Part shown: in pieces, positions 25,772 to 35,175 of the stretch
Layout of the letters: each line of letters starts with the position of its first letter
Numbering within the stretch: position 1 is the stretch's first letter
DNA from: JBKBRC01 sp046292345
GTDB lineage: Bacteria; Bacteroidota; Rhodothermia; Rhodothermales; Rubricoccaceae
DNA: 64,000 nt
Assembly (NCBI GenBank): GCA_046292345.1
Contig: JBKBRC010000005.1
Span: 33,671-97,670, forward strand
Direction: 5' to 3'
The notes under the pieces: model-generated
What the model was told of the DNA's origin: nothing
What the model saw: the letters and a program-made list of their open reading frames with translations, nothing else
The model's database searches: none
Program-made: the position numbers and the translations under genes

Positions 25772-28413
25772 GCGCGGCGCTGCCGGTCGAAGCCGCGCTG
25801 CCGGCCCTGCGCGCGGCGCTCGCCGCGCACCCCTCGGCCGTGCTCGTCGCGCCGCCGGGCGCGGGCAAGACGACGCGCGTCCCGCTTGCGCTCCTTGAGG
25901 CGGCCTCGGCTACCCCCTCGGCTACCCCCTCGGCTGCGCCGTGGCTGGGCGCGGGGCGCATCGTGCTGCTCGAGCCGCGCCGTCTGGCCGCCCGGGCGGC
26001 CGCGCGCCACATGGCCGCCGCCCTCGGCGAGCGCGTCGGCGAGACGGTCGGCCTGCGCGTGCGGGGCGAGACGCGCATTTCGGCGCGCACGCGCCTCGAG
26101 GTCGTCACCGAGGGCGTGCTCACGCGCCTGCTCCACGCCGACGCGGCGCTCGAGGGCGTCGGGCTGGTCGTGTTCGACGAGTTCCACGAGCGCTCGCTCC
26201 ACGCCGACCTCGGGCTCGCGCTTGCGCTCGACGTGCAGGAGACGCTCCGCCCGGAGCTCCGCCTGCTCGTCATGAGCGCCACGCTCGACGGCGCCCGCGT
26301 GGCCGCGCTGCTAGGCCGGGAGGGCCGTGCCGCGCCGGTCGTGCAGAGCGAGGGCCGCGCGTTCCCCGTCGAGACGCGCTACCTCGGGCGCCCCGCGCGC
26401 CGCGACGCGGCCCGCTACGACGTGGCCGAGGGCGTGGCGGCGGCTGTGCTCGGCGCGCTCGCGCGCGACGAGGGCAGCGTGCTTGCGTTCCTGCCGGGGC
26501 AGGCCGAGATCCGCCGTGCCGCCGCACGTCTCGAAGGCGCGCTGCCGCCGGACGTGGCGCTGGCGCCGCTCTACGGCGACCTGCCCGCCGCCGCGCAGGA
26601 CCGCGCCGCGGCGCCGGCCCCGCCGGGCACGCGCAAGGTCGTCCTTGCAACCGCCATCGCCGAGACGAGCCTGACCATCGAGGGCGTGCGGATCGTCGTC
26701 GATGGCGGGCTGGCGCGGCGTCCGCGCTTCTCGCCCCGCAGCGGCATGACGCGGCTCGAGACGGTGCGCGTCTCGCGCGCCGCCGCGGCGCAGCGCCGCG
26801 GGCGCGCCGGGCGCACCGCGCCGGGCGTGTGCTACCGCCTCTGGTCTGAGGCCGAGCACGCCGCACTCGAGCCCTTCGACGCGCCCGAGATCGCCTCGGC
26901 GGACCTGGCGCCGCTCGCGCTCGACCTGGCCGTGTGGGGCGCACGCCCCGAGGCGCTCCGCTGGCTCGACGCGCCCCCCGAGGCCGCGCTCGCGCAGGCA
27001 CGCGACCTGCTCGGCGCCCTCGGCGCCCTCGGCGCGGACGGGCGCCCGACCGCCCACGGCCGCGCGCTGGCCGCGCTGCCGCTGCACCCGCGCCTCGGGC
27101 ACCTCCTGCTCGAGGGCCACGCCCGGGGCCTGGGAGCGCTCGCCGCCGACGTGGCCGCGCTGCTCAGCGAGCGCGACGTGCTCCGCGCGCCCCACCCCGA
27201 CGCACACGACCCCGACGCACACGACCCCGACTTCCGCCTCCGCCTCGATGCGCTGCGCCCGGGTGCGGCGTCTGTTGCCGGCATGCCCGTCGCGGGCATG
27301 ACCGTAGACCGCGCCGCGCGCGAGCGCGTCCGCGCCGAGGCCGCCCGGCTCCGCGCCGAGCTCGAGGCCGCTCCCGCGGGTCTGCTAACCCCCACGGGAG
27401 GCTCGGAGGGCCCACCCGCCTCCAAGGCCGCCTCCGAGGCCGCCGGCGTGCTGCTGGCGCTCGCCTACCCCGAGCGCGTCGCGCAGCGCCAGGCCGAGAC
27501 TGCCGCCGGCGTGCGCTACCGCCTCCGCTCGGGCCGGTCGGCGCTCGTGCCCGCCGCCTCGCCGCTCGCCGGCGCGCCCTTCCTCGCGCTCGGCGACGTG
27601 GATGAGCGCCCAGGAGGCGCGCGCGTCTTCCTGGCGGCTCCCCTCGCTGCTGAGGAGGTGGAATCGCTCTTCGGCACGGACGTACAGACCGAGGACGAGG
27701 TCGGCTGGGATGCTGCCGCCGGGGCCGTGCGCGCGCGCCGCCGGACGACGCTCGGCGCGCTTGTGCTGCGCGAGGCGCCGCTCGCCGACCCCGCGCCGGC
27801 CGCGATGGCCGAGGCGTTGATGGCCGGGCTGCGCGCCGCCGGGCCGGCGGCGCTCGGCTGGAGCCGTGAGGCCGCGCGCCTGCGCCAGCGCCTCGCGTTC
27901 ATGCACCACCACGCCGGCCCGCCCTGGCCCGACGTCTCCGACGACGCCCTCATGGCCTCGCTCGAGGTCTGGCTCGGGCCCTACCTCGCAGGCCTGCGCC
28001 GCCTCGCCGACGTGCAGCGGATCGACCTCGGCGCGCGCCTGCTCGACACCGTCCCCTGGCCTGAACGCGCCGAGCTCGACCGCCTCGCGCCCGGCCACCT
28101 CGTCGTCCCTTCCGGCTCTCGCCTCCCGCTCGACTACGCCGACCCCGAGGCGCCCGTGCTCGCCGTGCGCCTCCAGGAGGTGTTCGGGCTCGAGCGCACG
28201 CCGGCCGTGCTGGGCGGGCGCGTGCCGGTCGTGCTGCACCTGCTAAGCCCGGCCGGGCGGCCTGTCCAGGTCACGCGGGACCTGGCCAGCTTCTGGGACG
28301 CCGGCTACTTCGACGTGCGTAAGGACCTCCGTGGGCGCTATCCCAGGCATCCCTGGCCCGACGACCCGCGTGCGGCCCCGCCCACGGCGCGTGCCAGGCG
28401 GCGCGGCGAGTGA
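25768..28413 (+). CDS. hrpB: ATP-dependent RNA helicase HrpB
   Basis: The 881-residue DExH helicase has VLVAPPGAGKTTRVPLAL (Walker A, about 27-40), VVFDEFHERSLHADL, LLVMSATLDG, SVLAFLPGQAEIRR, VLATAIAETSLTIEGVRIV and QRRGRAGRTAPGVCYRL. HA2 and OB parts follow, with the HrpB-specific C-terminal region ending in YFDVRKDLRGRYPRHPWPDDP. HrpB is best known in Proteobacteria, where its target is unclear. Two small in-frame duplications are visible (SATP at 25906-25929, a 15-bp unit at 27199-27228). Coupled to cca by a 4-bp overlap. Confidence 0.94.
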   Translation: MSAALPVEAALPALRAALAAHPSAVLVAPPGAGKTTRVPLALLEAASATPSATPSAAPWLGAGRIVLLEPRRLAARAAARHMAAALGERVGETVGLRVRGETRISARTRLEVVTEGVLTRLLHADAALEGVGLVVFDEFHERSLHADLGLALALDVQETLRPELRLLVMSATLDGARVAALLGREGRAAPVVQSEGRAFPVETRYLGRPARRDAARYDVAEGVAAAVLGALARDEGSVLAFLPGQAEIRRAAARLEGALPPDVALAPLYGDLPAAAQDRAAAPAPPGTRKVVLATAIAETSLTIEGVRIVVDGGLARRPRFSPRSGMTRLETVRVSRAAAAQRRGRAGRTAPGVCYRLWSEAEHAALEPFDAPEIASADLAPLALDLAVWGARPEALRWLDAPPEAALAQARDLLGALGALGADGRPTAHGRALAALPLHPRLGHLLLEGHARGLGALAADVAALLSERDVLRAPHPDAHDPDAHDPDFRLRLDALRPGAASVAGMPVAGMTVDRAARERVRAEAARLRAELEAAPAGLLTPTGGSEGPPASKAASEAAGVLLALAYPERVAQRQAETAAGVRYRLRSGRSALVPAASPLAGAPFLALGDVDERPGGARVFLAAPLAAEEVESLFGTDVQTEDEVGWDAAAGAVRARRRTTLGALVLREAPLADPAPAAMAEALMAGLRAAGPAALGWSREAARLRQRLAFMHHHAGPPWPDVSDDALMASLEVWLGPYLAGLRRLADVQRIDLGARLLDTVPWPERAELDRLAPGHLVVPSGSRLPLDYADPEAPVLAVRLQEVFGLERTPAVLGGRVPVVLHLLSPAGRPVQVTRDLASFWDAGYFDVRKDLRGRYPRHPWPDDPRAAPPTARARRRGE
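25906..25929 (+). repeat. In-frame 12-bp duplication in hrpB
   Basis: TCGGCTACCCCC occurs twice, followed by a partial third copy, encoding SATPSATPSA in the loop after motif I. Confidence 0.85.
27199..27228 (+). repeat. In-frame 15-bp duplication in hrpB
   Basis: GACGCACACGACCCC occurs twice in direct succession and encodes DAHDP twice in a surface-type linker. Confidence 0.85.
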
Positions 28414-28472
28414 CGCGGAACGCTCTCCGGCCATGCCGGCGACCAGCTGCGGCAACCCAGATGACGTGCGGG

Positions 28473-29435
28473 TCAGCGGGCGAGCGTGAACGCCTCGCGC
28501 TCGGTCCACTGCCGCCTGTAGGGGATCCGCGCCAGGCCCGCCCCGGCGAGCGCCGTCAGCCAGTCCACGCGTACGTCGGCGGCGAGGGTAGCATCGGTGT
28601 CGGCGCCGAGCAGGGTGCGGAGGGTGCCGCGCGGCGTAGCTGCGGCGACCTGCATGCTCTGGATGACGTGGATACCCTCGTGCGCCTCGGTGCGCGCCGT
28701 GTGCGGCGGCCAGAGGCGCACCACGCGCCCGCCCGCCCGCCCGACGCGCCGGTAGCGCCGCCCATCGCGCTCGATCAGCATCGGCTCGTCCGAGCGGTAG
28801 CACAGGCCGGCGCGACACGGCCGCGGGCGGAAGCCCTGGAGCGGCAACACGACGGCTGCGGCCACGCTCACCGGCTCGATCTCGAAGGCCACGCCGGGCG
28901 TCGGGCGCAGGGTGCCGTCGCGGCGCGCGAGCGGCGTGGCCACGCGCACGTCGAGCGGGCCGAGGCCGAGACGGACGTGGCTCAGCACGTGCCGGCCCTC
29001 GGCGGCGTTCTCGGCCAGCGACGTGGCGGCGTAGGCCAGCGCGAAGCCGGCTACGGGGTGGCCCTCGCCCACGGTCGCCTTGGCGGCGTAGAACGCGGCG
29101 CCCGTGGCGGCGCCGGCCAGCGCGGCGCCCGGGAGCCGGCGGGCAGGCACGCCCTCGGCGAGCGCCCGCCCGGCTGTCAGGCCCGCTCCGGCGGCGACGT
29201 TGCCCGCCAGGAGCGCGGTGCGCGGGAGCGTTCGGCGCGTCTCGACGCCTGGCGGGAGCGCGCGTACGGCCGCCGCGAGCGCCGCCCTGGCCGAGTCGCG
29301 GGCCGAAGGGCGCGTCTCCTGCCGCGACGGATCGGGCAGGGCCTGTCCATATGCCCCGGGCGGCCACGCCAGCCCGAAGAGGGCCATCAGGACGAGCGCG
29401 GAGCGCGCGAGCAGACGAGAGGCGGGCGGGACCAT
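28473..29435 (-). CDS. Hypothetical exported protein with HExxH-like motif
   Basis: The 320-residue protein has a signal peptide (about 1-30, ending GAYGQA). Glycine/alanine-rich segments in the middle (ALLAGNVAAGAGLTAG, LPGAALAGAATGAAFYAA) may be membrane helices. Near the C-terminus EAHEGIHVIQSMQ contains HEGIH followed by a glutamine, similar to the HExxHxxQ arrangement of some zinc peptidases. No known family is recognised. The motif is short, so enzyme activity is a hypothesis. It lies 58 bp downstream of the MoxR-like gene on the same strand and convergent with hrpB. Confidence 0.7.
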   Translation of the reverse strand: MVPPASRLLARSALVLMALFGLAWPPGAYGQALPDPSRQETRPSARDSARAALAAAVRALPPGVETRRTLPRTALLAGNVAAGAGLTAGRALAEGVPARRLPGAALAGAATGAAFYAAKATVGEGHPVAGFALAYAATSLAENAAEGRHVLSHVRLGLGPLDVRVATPLARRDGTLRPTPGVAFEIEPVSVAAAVVLPLQGFRPRPCRAGLCYRSDEPMLIERDGRRYRRVGRAGGRVVRLWPPHTARTEAHEGIHVIQSMQVAAATPRGTLRTLLGADTDATLAADVRVDWLTALAGAGLARIPYRRQWTEREAFTLAR

Positions 29436-29493
29436 GCCGCCTAAGCTAGGGCTTGGCAGGCGCGTGCCTCCGCGAAAACGTCTGCCGCACGGC

Positions 29494-31065
29494 TCAGCGC
29501 CGGCGGCCGTAGGCGTCGTCGTCGTCGAGGTCGTCGTCGTCGCTCGGAGGCGAGAGGCCGGCGAGGACCGAGCCCATCAGGTCCGAGAAGCGGCTGCCAT
29601 CGGCCTCGACGTCTTTGCCGAGGAGCGAGTGCTGGTGGAGCAGCTCGAGTGCGAGCTCCATCATCGAGGCGCGTTCGGCCGCGTCGCCCCCGGGCGCGTG
29701 CGTGTCGACCAGCTTGCCGAGGCCGTCCACGCGCGCGAGCGCCGCCGCGTAGTCGTCGAACGCGAGTTCGGTCGAGAGGTCGAGCGTATGGCCACGGGCG
29801 AACCAGGCGAGCACGTCGGCATAGGCCGGGCGGCCCCTGGCCTTGTCGGCCGGGTCGGGGAGGTAACGCGCGGCGATAGCCTGGACGGCCTTACCGACGA
29901 GCGCGCGCGCGACGCCCTGCGCGCCCTCTTGCTCGCCTTCGTAGACGAGCTCGACCTTTCCCGTCACGGCCGGCTCGGTGTGCACGAGGTCGGAGGGGCG
30001 CACGGTCGTCTCGGGCTCGCCGTGAAGCAGCGCGCGGCGCTCGGCGGCCGAGATCAGGTCCTCGAGCGCGGCGCGGGTCAGGCGCGCGCTCACGCCCGAC
30101 TTCTGGTCCACGTACTCGCTCTTGCGCGCCTCGAACGCGATCTGCTCGACGATCTCGCGGAACACGTGCGGCACGTGCACGCGCACGCCGTCGGGGCCGC
30201 GGTCTTGCCACGCCTCCTGCCGCGTGATCTCGACGCTTGTGGCCAGCTCGCGCGGGTAGTGCGTCAGGATCTGGCTGTCGATGCGGTCTTTGAGCGGCGT
30301 GATGATGGAGCCGCGGTTGGTGTAGTCCTCGGGGTTGGCCGTGAAGACCATCAGCACGTCGAGCGGGATGCGGATGTTGAAGCCGCGGATCTGGACGTCC
30401 TGCTCCTCGAGGATATTGAGCAGGCCCACCTGGATGCGCGCCTGGAGGTCGGGGAGCTCGTTGATGGCGAAGATGCCGCGGTGCGTGCGCGGGATGAGCC
30501 CGAAGTGGATGACCTCCTCGTCGGCGTACGTCAGGCGGCGCGTGGCGGCCTTGATGGGGTCGATGTCGCCGATCAGGTCGGCGATGGAGGTGTCGGGCGT
30601 GGCGAGCTTCTCGCCGTAGCGCAGGCTCCGGTGCAGCCACCCGACGGGCGTCTCGTCGCCAGCCTCGGCGACGAGCGTGCGGGCGAACTTGGAGACGGGC
30701 GCGAGCGGGTCGTCGGGAATATCGGCACCCTCTACGACGGGCACCCATTCGTCGAGCAGCGTCGGGAGCAGACGCACGAGGCGGCTCTTGGCCTGCCCGC
30801 GCAGGCCGAGCAGGATCAGGTCGTGCCGGCCGAGGAGGGCGTTCTGGACCTGCGGGATGACCGTGCGGTCGTAGCCGAGGATGCCGGGGAAGACGTCCTC
30901 GCCCGCGCGCAGCTTGCGGATCAGGTTGGCGCGCACCTCGTCCTTGACCGAGCGCGGGCGGTAGCCGCTGGCGCGCAGGGCGCCAAGGGTACGGATCTCG
31001 GGCGGGGCGGACGAAGGTGCGCCGTGCAGGGGCGCGTCGGCGGGCGTCGGCGGGTCGGCGGGCAT
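29494..31065 (-). CDS. MoxR/ChlI-like AAA+ ATPase
   Basis: The 523-residue protein resembles magnesium-chelatase subunit I-type and MoxR ATPases: FPGILGYDRTVIPQVQNALL, a Walker A variant ILLGLRGQAKSRLVRLL, RGIFAINELPDLQARIQVGL (Walker B and sensor region) and LMVFTANPEDYTNRGSIITP. A helical lid follows. The C-terminus ends in an acidic tail SDDDDLDDDDAYGRRR. Such ATPases usually act with a VWA-domain protein encoded next door to remodel or activate targets; none is seen here. The function is therefore open. Confidence 0.85.
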   Translation of the reverse strand: MPADPPTPADAPLHGAPSSAPPEIRTLGALRASGYRPRSVKDEVRANLIRKLRAGEDVFPGILGYDRTVIPQVQNALLGRHDLILLGLRGQAKSRLVRLLPTLLDEWVPVVEGADIPDDPLAPVSKFARTLVAEAGDETPVGWLHRSLRYGEKLATPDTSIADLIGDIDPIKAATRRLTYADEEVIHFGLIPRTHRGIFAINELPDLQARIQVGLLNILEEQDVQIRGFNIRIPLDVLMVFTANPEDYTNRGSIITPLKDRIDSQILTHYPRELATSVEITRQEAWQDRGPDGVRVHVPHVFREIVEQIAFEARKSEYVDQKSGVSARLTRAALEDLISAAERRALLHGEPETTVRPSDLVHTEPAVTGKVELVYEGEQEGAQGVARALVGKAVQAIAARYLPDPADKARGRPAYADVLAWFARGHTLDLSTELAFDDYAAALARVDGLGKLVDTHAPGGDAAERASMMELALELLHQHSLLGKDVEADGSRFSDLMGSVLAGLSPPSDDDDLDDDDAYGRRR

Positions 31066-31151
31066 GGAGCGGAGCGGGCGGGGCGCCTAGGCACGCGGCC
31101 TCGGGGGAGCTGTTCCGTCATGCCGCAGAACGCACGCGTGCTCCCCGGGCG

Positions 31152-32237
31152 CTACGGCCCATCCCAGCGGTAGACGAGCAGTTCGAAGCCGGTGCGCTGG
31201 AGCAGGCCGGGCTGGCGCTGCGTGAGCACGGCGAACTCGGCGCCGCCGCCGGGGCGCGCGCGCGCGGCCACGTCTACAGCGTAGCGCTCCGAGATCTGCC
31301 ACGGCCGCGGACTGACGAGCACGCGCTCGAGGCGGCCATCCCGGCCATAGACGTCGATGCGCGTGTGGTCGAGGCGGAGGTTGAGCACGAAGAGGCGGTC
31401 GCCGAGCGGGGCGGCGCTGCTCGTCAGCAGCGGCGGCTCCTTGGCATCGCCGCGCACGAACTGCGCCGAGCGGCGCAGCTGCGGCGAGACGAAGCCGGCG
31501 AGCGCGAGCGTATCCGCCGGGTGCCCGTCGGGGCGGCCGGGCGGGAGCAGGTCGACGACGGGCCGGTAGCCGCTCAGCCCGACGAGCGAGTCGCCCCAGG
31601 CCCGCACGAAGCCGTTGACGCGCCACGCGGGCGCGTCGATGGGGTGGCGGGCGCGCACGGCGCCCTCCGGGCCGACGACGACGAGCGCGGGCGCATCGCC
31701 GCCAAGGCGGGCGCCGGCGCCGGCGCCGAGCAGGGCCGCGCCCTGAGCGCCCTCGGGGAGCGCGATCTGCCGCACGAGCGTGGCCGTCCCGCCCGGCGCG
31801 GCGCGGAGCACCTCGAGCCGGTCGAGCCCGCGGCTGTGCACGACGAGCGCGTCGCCGGCCGTCCCTACGAGGTAGGGGTAGCGCGGCGCGCCGGCCTCGG
31901 GGAGGGCGGCGACGCCGGCGTAGGCGCCGTCTTCGCTCCAGAAGTGGAGGCTGCCGCGCTGCGTCTCGGCCACGACGAGCCCGCCGCCCGGCGCCCACGC
32001 GAGCGACGTGGCCACGGGTAGTGACACGCCCTCAGGGCGGCCCGCGGCCCAGCGCAGGCGGAGCGTATCTACGGGCACGCCAGCCTCGATCCGGACCGAG
32101 AGCGAGTCCGATGGGAACAGCGTGGCCGAGTCGCGGCTCGGCCCGCCGAAGCAGCCCGAGAGCAACCCGAGCGCCGCCAGGACGGGCGCCGCCAGGGCGA
32201 GCGCGGCCGGGCATGCGGGCACCCTGCGGCGCGTCAT
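31152..32237 (-). CDS. Hypothetical lipoprotein, probable beta-propeller
   Basis: The 361-residue protein has a lipoprotein signal peptide with lipobox LLSGC (cysteine near residue 30). The mature part repeats strand patterns of 40-50 residues (SLAWAPGGGLVVAETQRGSL, YLVGTAGDALVVHSRGLDRL, APLGDRLFVLNLRLDHTRID), like the six-bladed propellers common in Bacteroidota. No binding residues are identifiable. The start ATG at 32237 overlaps the stop of the DegP-like gene by 4 bp, so the two are probably translated together; a role in envelope quality control is possible but unproven. Confidence 0.75.
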   Translation of the reverse strand: MTRRRVPACPAALALAAPVLAALGLLSGCFGGPSRDSATLFPSDSLSVRIEAGVPVDTLRLRWAAGRPEGVSLPVATSLAWAPGGGLVVAETQRGSLHFWSEDGAYAGVAALPEAGAPRYPYLVGTAGDALVVHSRGLDRLEVLRAAPGGTATLVRQIALPEGAQGAALLGAGAGARLGGDAPALVVVGPEGAVRARHPIDAPAWRVNGFVRAWGDSLVGLSGYRPVVDLLPPGRPDGHPADTLALAGFVSPQLRRSAQFVRGDAKEPPLLTSSAAPLGDRLFVLNLRLDHTRIDVYGRDGRLERVLVSPRPWQISERYAVDVAARARPGGGAEFAVLTQRQPGLLQRTGFELLVYRWDGP

Positions 32238-33373
32238 GGCGCCGCCTCGAGCGTGAGCGGGACGGTGAGGCTGCGCCCGTCGCGGACGACGCCGAGCGTC
32301 ACCGTGTCGCCGGGGCGGTTGTCCACGAGGCGATTGCGCACGTCCTCGTTGGTCGAGACCGGCTCGCCGCTGATCGTCACGATGACGTCGTAGGGCTGGA
32401 GGCCGGCCCGGGCGGCCGGGCTGCCGGGATCCACGCTGGCCACGATCAGGCCACGCGCCTCGCGCAGTTCGAGCGCGCGTGCAAGGCGGTCGTTGACGGG
32501 CCGCACGTTGAGTCCGGTGTAGAACGAGCGGTTGACCGTCCCCCGCGCGCGTAGCTCGGCCACGACGCGCTGGAGGCGCCACGCCGGCACGGCGAAGCCG
32601 AGGCCGACCGAGCCGCCGCTCTGCGAGAAGATGAACGTGTTCATGCCGATCACGCGGCCGAGCGCGTTCACGAGCGGCCCGCCCGAGTTGCCCTGGTTGA
32701 TCGCGGCATCGGTCTGGATCATGTCGCGGAAGATGCGCCCCTGCTGGGTCGGGAAGTCGCGCCCGATGGCGCTCACCACGCCTACGGTCACGCTTGGCTC
32801 GGCGGCCTCGAACAGGCCGAACGGGTTGCCGAGCGCGATCGCCCACTCGCCGACGATGGCGTTCTCCTGCGCCTCGAACTCGAGGTAGGGCAGCGGCCCC
32901 TCCGGCTCGACCTTGAGCAGCGCGATGTCTGTCTCGGGGTCGGAGCCAACGAGGCGCGCCGGGAGCTGCGTCCCGTCTGGGAAGGCGACCGTGATGCGCG
33001 TTGCCTGACCGGCCACGTGGTCGTTGGTGAGGATGTAGCCGTCCGGCGAGATGACGAAGCCGGAGCCCACGCCCTGCACCTGCTGCTCGACGACGCGGTC
33101 GCCGCGGCGGCCGAAGAAGTACTCGAAGAACGGGTCGCCGGCCCAGGGGTCGCGGTAGCGCACCTGGCGCACCTCGATGACGTTGACCGATACGACGGCC
33201 GGCGCGACGGCCTCGACGGCGCGCGTGATGGCCGTCCGGCGGCTCTGCCCGATCTGCTCTTCGGCGGCGTCGAGGGCCGGCGCGACGCGCTGCGGCGGGG
33301 GCTGCTGCGACTGCACCGGCTGCTGGCAGCCGACGAGTGCGAGCACGAGCGCGAGAGGAAGCAAACGGTTCAC
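32234..33373 (-). CDS. DegP/HtrA-type serine protease (lipoprotein)
   Basis: The 379-residue protein starts with GTG at 33373, giving a lipoprotein signal with lipobox LVGC. The trypsin-like domain carries the catalytic triad: histidine in ILTNDHVAGQ, aspartate in ETDIALLKV and serine in INQGNSGGPLVN. One PDZ domain follows (GLIVASVDPGSPAARAGLQP). One PDZ rather than two makes it closer to DegS/HhoA-type than DegP. Such proteases degrade or sense misfolded envelope proteins. The lipobox suggests membrane anchoring by lipid instead of a helix. It shares 4 bp with the propeller lipoprotein gene. Confidence 0.92.
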   Translation of the reverse strand: MNRLLPLALVLALVGCQQPVQSQQPPPQRVAPALDAAEEQIGQSRRTAITRAVEAVAPAVVSVNVIEVRQVRYRDPWAGDPFFEYFFGRRGDRVVEQQVQGVGSGFVISPDGYILTNDHVAGQATRITVAFPDGTQLPARLVGSDPETDIALLKVEPEGPLPYLEFEAQENAIVGEWAIALGNPFGLFEAAEPSVTVGVVSAIGRDFPTQQGRIFRDMIQTDAAINQGNSGGPLVNALGRVIGMNTFIFSQSGGSVGLGFAVPAWRLQRVVAELRARGTVNRSFYTGLNVRPVNDRLARALELREARGLIVASVDPGSPAARAGLQPYDVIVTISGEPVSTNEDVRNRLVDNRPGDTVTLGVVRDGRSLTVPLTLEAAP

Positions 33374-33544
33374 GGAGAAGGCGGTCGGTGGAACACGGCA
33401 GCCCGGCGGTGGGAGCGCGGCGCGGCGTCGTGCGCGGCGCGTCCGGCTGCGGGGCCGAAGTAACGACCGCCCGGGCGGCACGCGCACGCAGGCCGGTACG
33501 ATTCTACCGGATCCGCACGTGGCCGGGCCGCCCGTCCGGGAGCG

Positions 33545-34204
33545 TCAGGGCGCGAGTGCGACCCCGGCCACGTGGGGGCGCACAAGCCCGAGCGGCACCG
33601 AGAAGGCCTCCGCCTGCACGTCGGCGAACCCGGCGGCCCGGATCGCGCCGAGCGTGTCCTGGTCGGGGCGGCAGCCGTCGGCGAGCACGCTCCAGGGCCC
33701 GCGCAGCAGGCGCTGGGCGGCGCGCAGCATCGTCCCGCGCGGCGCAGCCACGTGCTCGATGAATACGAAGCGCCCGCCCGGGCGCAGCACGCGCCGCACC
33801 TCGGCCAGCGCGGCGGGCACGTCGTCTACGGAGCAGAGCACGAGCGTCGAGACGACGGCGTCGGCCGAGGCATCGGCGAGCGGCAGGCGCTCGGCAACGG
33901 CGGCCGAGAGCGTCAGCGTAAGCCCGTGCTGCCGGGCGGCCTGCCGCAGGCGACCGTGGAAGTGCACGTTCGGCTCGACGGCCACCCAGCGCGTGCCGGG
34001 TGCGAGATAGACCGCGTTGGGACCGGCGCCGGCGCCGAGCTCGACGACGGTGCCGCGCAGCGCGCCCAGCAGCGCCACCTTGCGCGGGCCGTAGAGCCGG
34101 CGGTCGGCCGAGGCGGCGCTCGCGAGCAGGTGCGCGAACGCCCACCGGCGCAGGCCGCGTCGGGGCGCCTCGCGCGACGGGGCGCGCGTCGGGCTAGAGC
34201 ACAT
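33545..34204 (-). CDS. Class I SAM-dependent methyltransferase
   Basis: The 219-residue protein has the SAM-binding motif VVELGAGAGPNAVYLAP, the acidic loop WVAVEPNVHF, LPLADASADAVVSTLVLCSV and LRPGGRFVFIEHV. This resembles the Methyltransf_11 group and eukaryotic METTL7-like enzymes (EPN, EHV motifs). Substrate unknown. The ATG at 34204 overlaps the end of the TauE gene by 11 bp, so start re-use from that message is likely. Confidence 0.85.
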   Translation of the reverse strand: MCSSPTRAPSREAPRRGLRRWAFAHLLASAASADRRLYGPRKVALLGALRGTVVELGAGAGPNAVYLAPGTRWVAVEPNVHFHGRLRQAARQHGLTLTLSAAVAERLPLADASADAVVSTLVLCSVDDVPAALAEVRRVLRPGGRFVFIEHVAAPRGTMLRAAQRLLRGPWSVLADGCRPDQDTLGAIRAAGFADVQAEAFSVPLGLVRPHVAGVALAP

Positions 34205-35024
34205 CGCGGAGCACGTCCAGGAGAAGTTGCGCGGCGACGAACGACGCGAGCGCGGCGAAGGCCAGCTGCACCGTCCGCACGCGAACCCGGTGGGCGGTTC
34301 GGACGCCGAGGCGCGCCGTGGCCATGGCCGGCGCGGCGAGCGCGAGTGCGTACGGCAGGTGCACGTAGCCGAGCGCGCCCGGCGGCAGGCCCGGGAGGCC
34401 CCAGCCCCGGGCCACATAGGTGGCCACGCCCACGAACGAGACGAGCACGATGGCGACGGTCGAGGTGGCCGCGGCAACCTTGAGCGGCAGCCGCAGCAGG
34501 CCATTGAAGGCCGGCACGAGCACGACGCCGCCGCCCACGCCTGCCGCCGCCGAGACCACACCCGCCGCCGCGCCGATCCCGGCTGCGCCGAGGCGGGGGG
34601 GGGCGTGGCCGGTCGCTGCGTGCGTTTCGCTCTGTCCGCTCCGTCGCCGCAGCATCCGGACGACCACCCAGAGCAGCACCACCCCGAGCGCAAGCTGGTA
34701 CGCGCGGCGGTCGTACCACGGCTGCGTCGTCGCAAACACGGTGACGAGCGTGACGGTGAGCGCGGCGCCCGCGCCGGCCCACATTGCCGTGCCCGTCTCG
34801 ACGGCGCGCGCCCGGAACTGCGCGCGCGCGCCCGAGCTGGCCGAGAGCCCCGTGCAGAGCAGCCCGGAGCCGAGCGTGAGCGGCGCCAGCATGGGATCGG
34901 TAATGCCGGCAGACTGAAAGGCGTAGAAAAGCACCGGCCCGAAGATGATTCCTCCGCCCACGCCCACGAGCCCGGCGACGAAGCCAGCGGCGGCACCGGC
35001 GAGCAGGAGAAAGGGGAAGAGCAT
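34194..35024 (-). CDS. TauE/SafE family sulfite exporter-like permease
   Basis: The 276-residue protein has about eight membrane helices in two halves, each opening with a glycine-rich motif: GFVAGLVGVGGGIIFGPVL and GVVSAAAGVGGGVVLVPAF. These are the TauE/SafE signatures. The family moves sulfur-containing anions or organic acids; the actual substrate is unknown. It follows the ctpA gene across the assembly gap. Confidence 0.9.
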   Translation of the reverse strand: MLFPFLLLAGAAAGFVAGLVGVGGGIIFGPVLFYAFQSAGITDPMLAPLTLGSGLLCTGLSASSGARAQFRARAVETGTAMWAGAGAALTVTLVTVFATTQPWYDRRAYQLALGVVLLWVVVRMLRRRSGQSETHAATGHAPPRLGAAGIGAAAGVVSAAAGVGGGVVLVPAFNGLLRLPLKVAAATSTVAIVLVSFVGVATYVARGWGLPGLPPGALGYVHLPYALALAAPAMATARLGVRTAHRVRVRTVQLAFAALASFVAAQLLLDVLRDVL

Positions 35025-35053
35025 CAGACCGGGGTGAGCAGGCGGTGTGCAGA

Positions 35054-35075
35054 AGGCTCAGCGTGAGGCTCAGCG
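35054..35075. repeat. 12-bp repeat at the edge of assembly gap 3
   Basis: AGGCTCAGCGTG (35054-35065) is followed by AGGCTCAGCG and then N. On the minus strand the unit holds CGCTGAGCC, so the missing stop codon of ctpA may lie in this array. Confidence 0.8.
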
Positions 35076-35175
35076 NNNNNNNNNNNNNNNNNNNNNNNNN
35101 NNNNNNNNNNNNNNNNNNNNNNNNNNNNNNNNNNNNNNNNNNNNNNNNNNNNNNNNNNNNNNNNNNNNNNNNNNN
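35076..35175. other. Assembly gap (100 N) at the 3' end of ctpA
   Basis: Exactly 100 N; the real length is unknown. One flank is a 12-bp repeat, the other is ctpA coding sequence. Confidence 0.98.
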
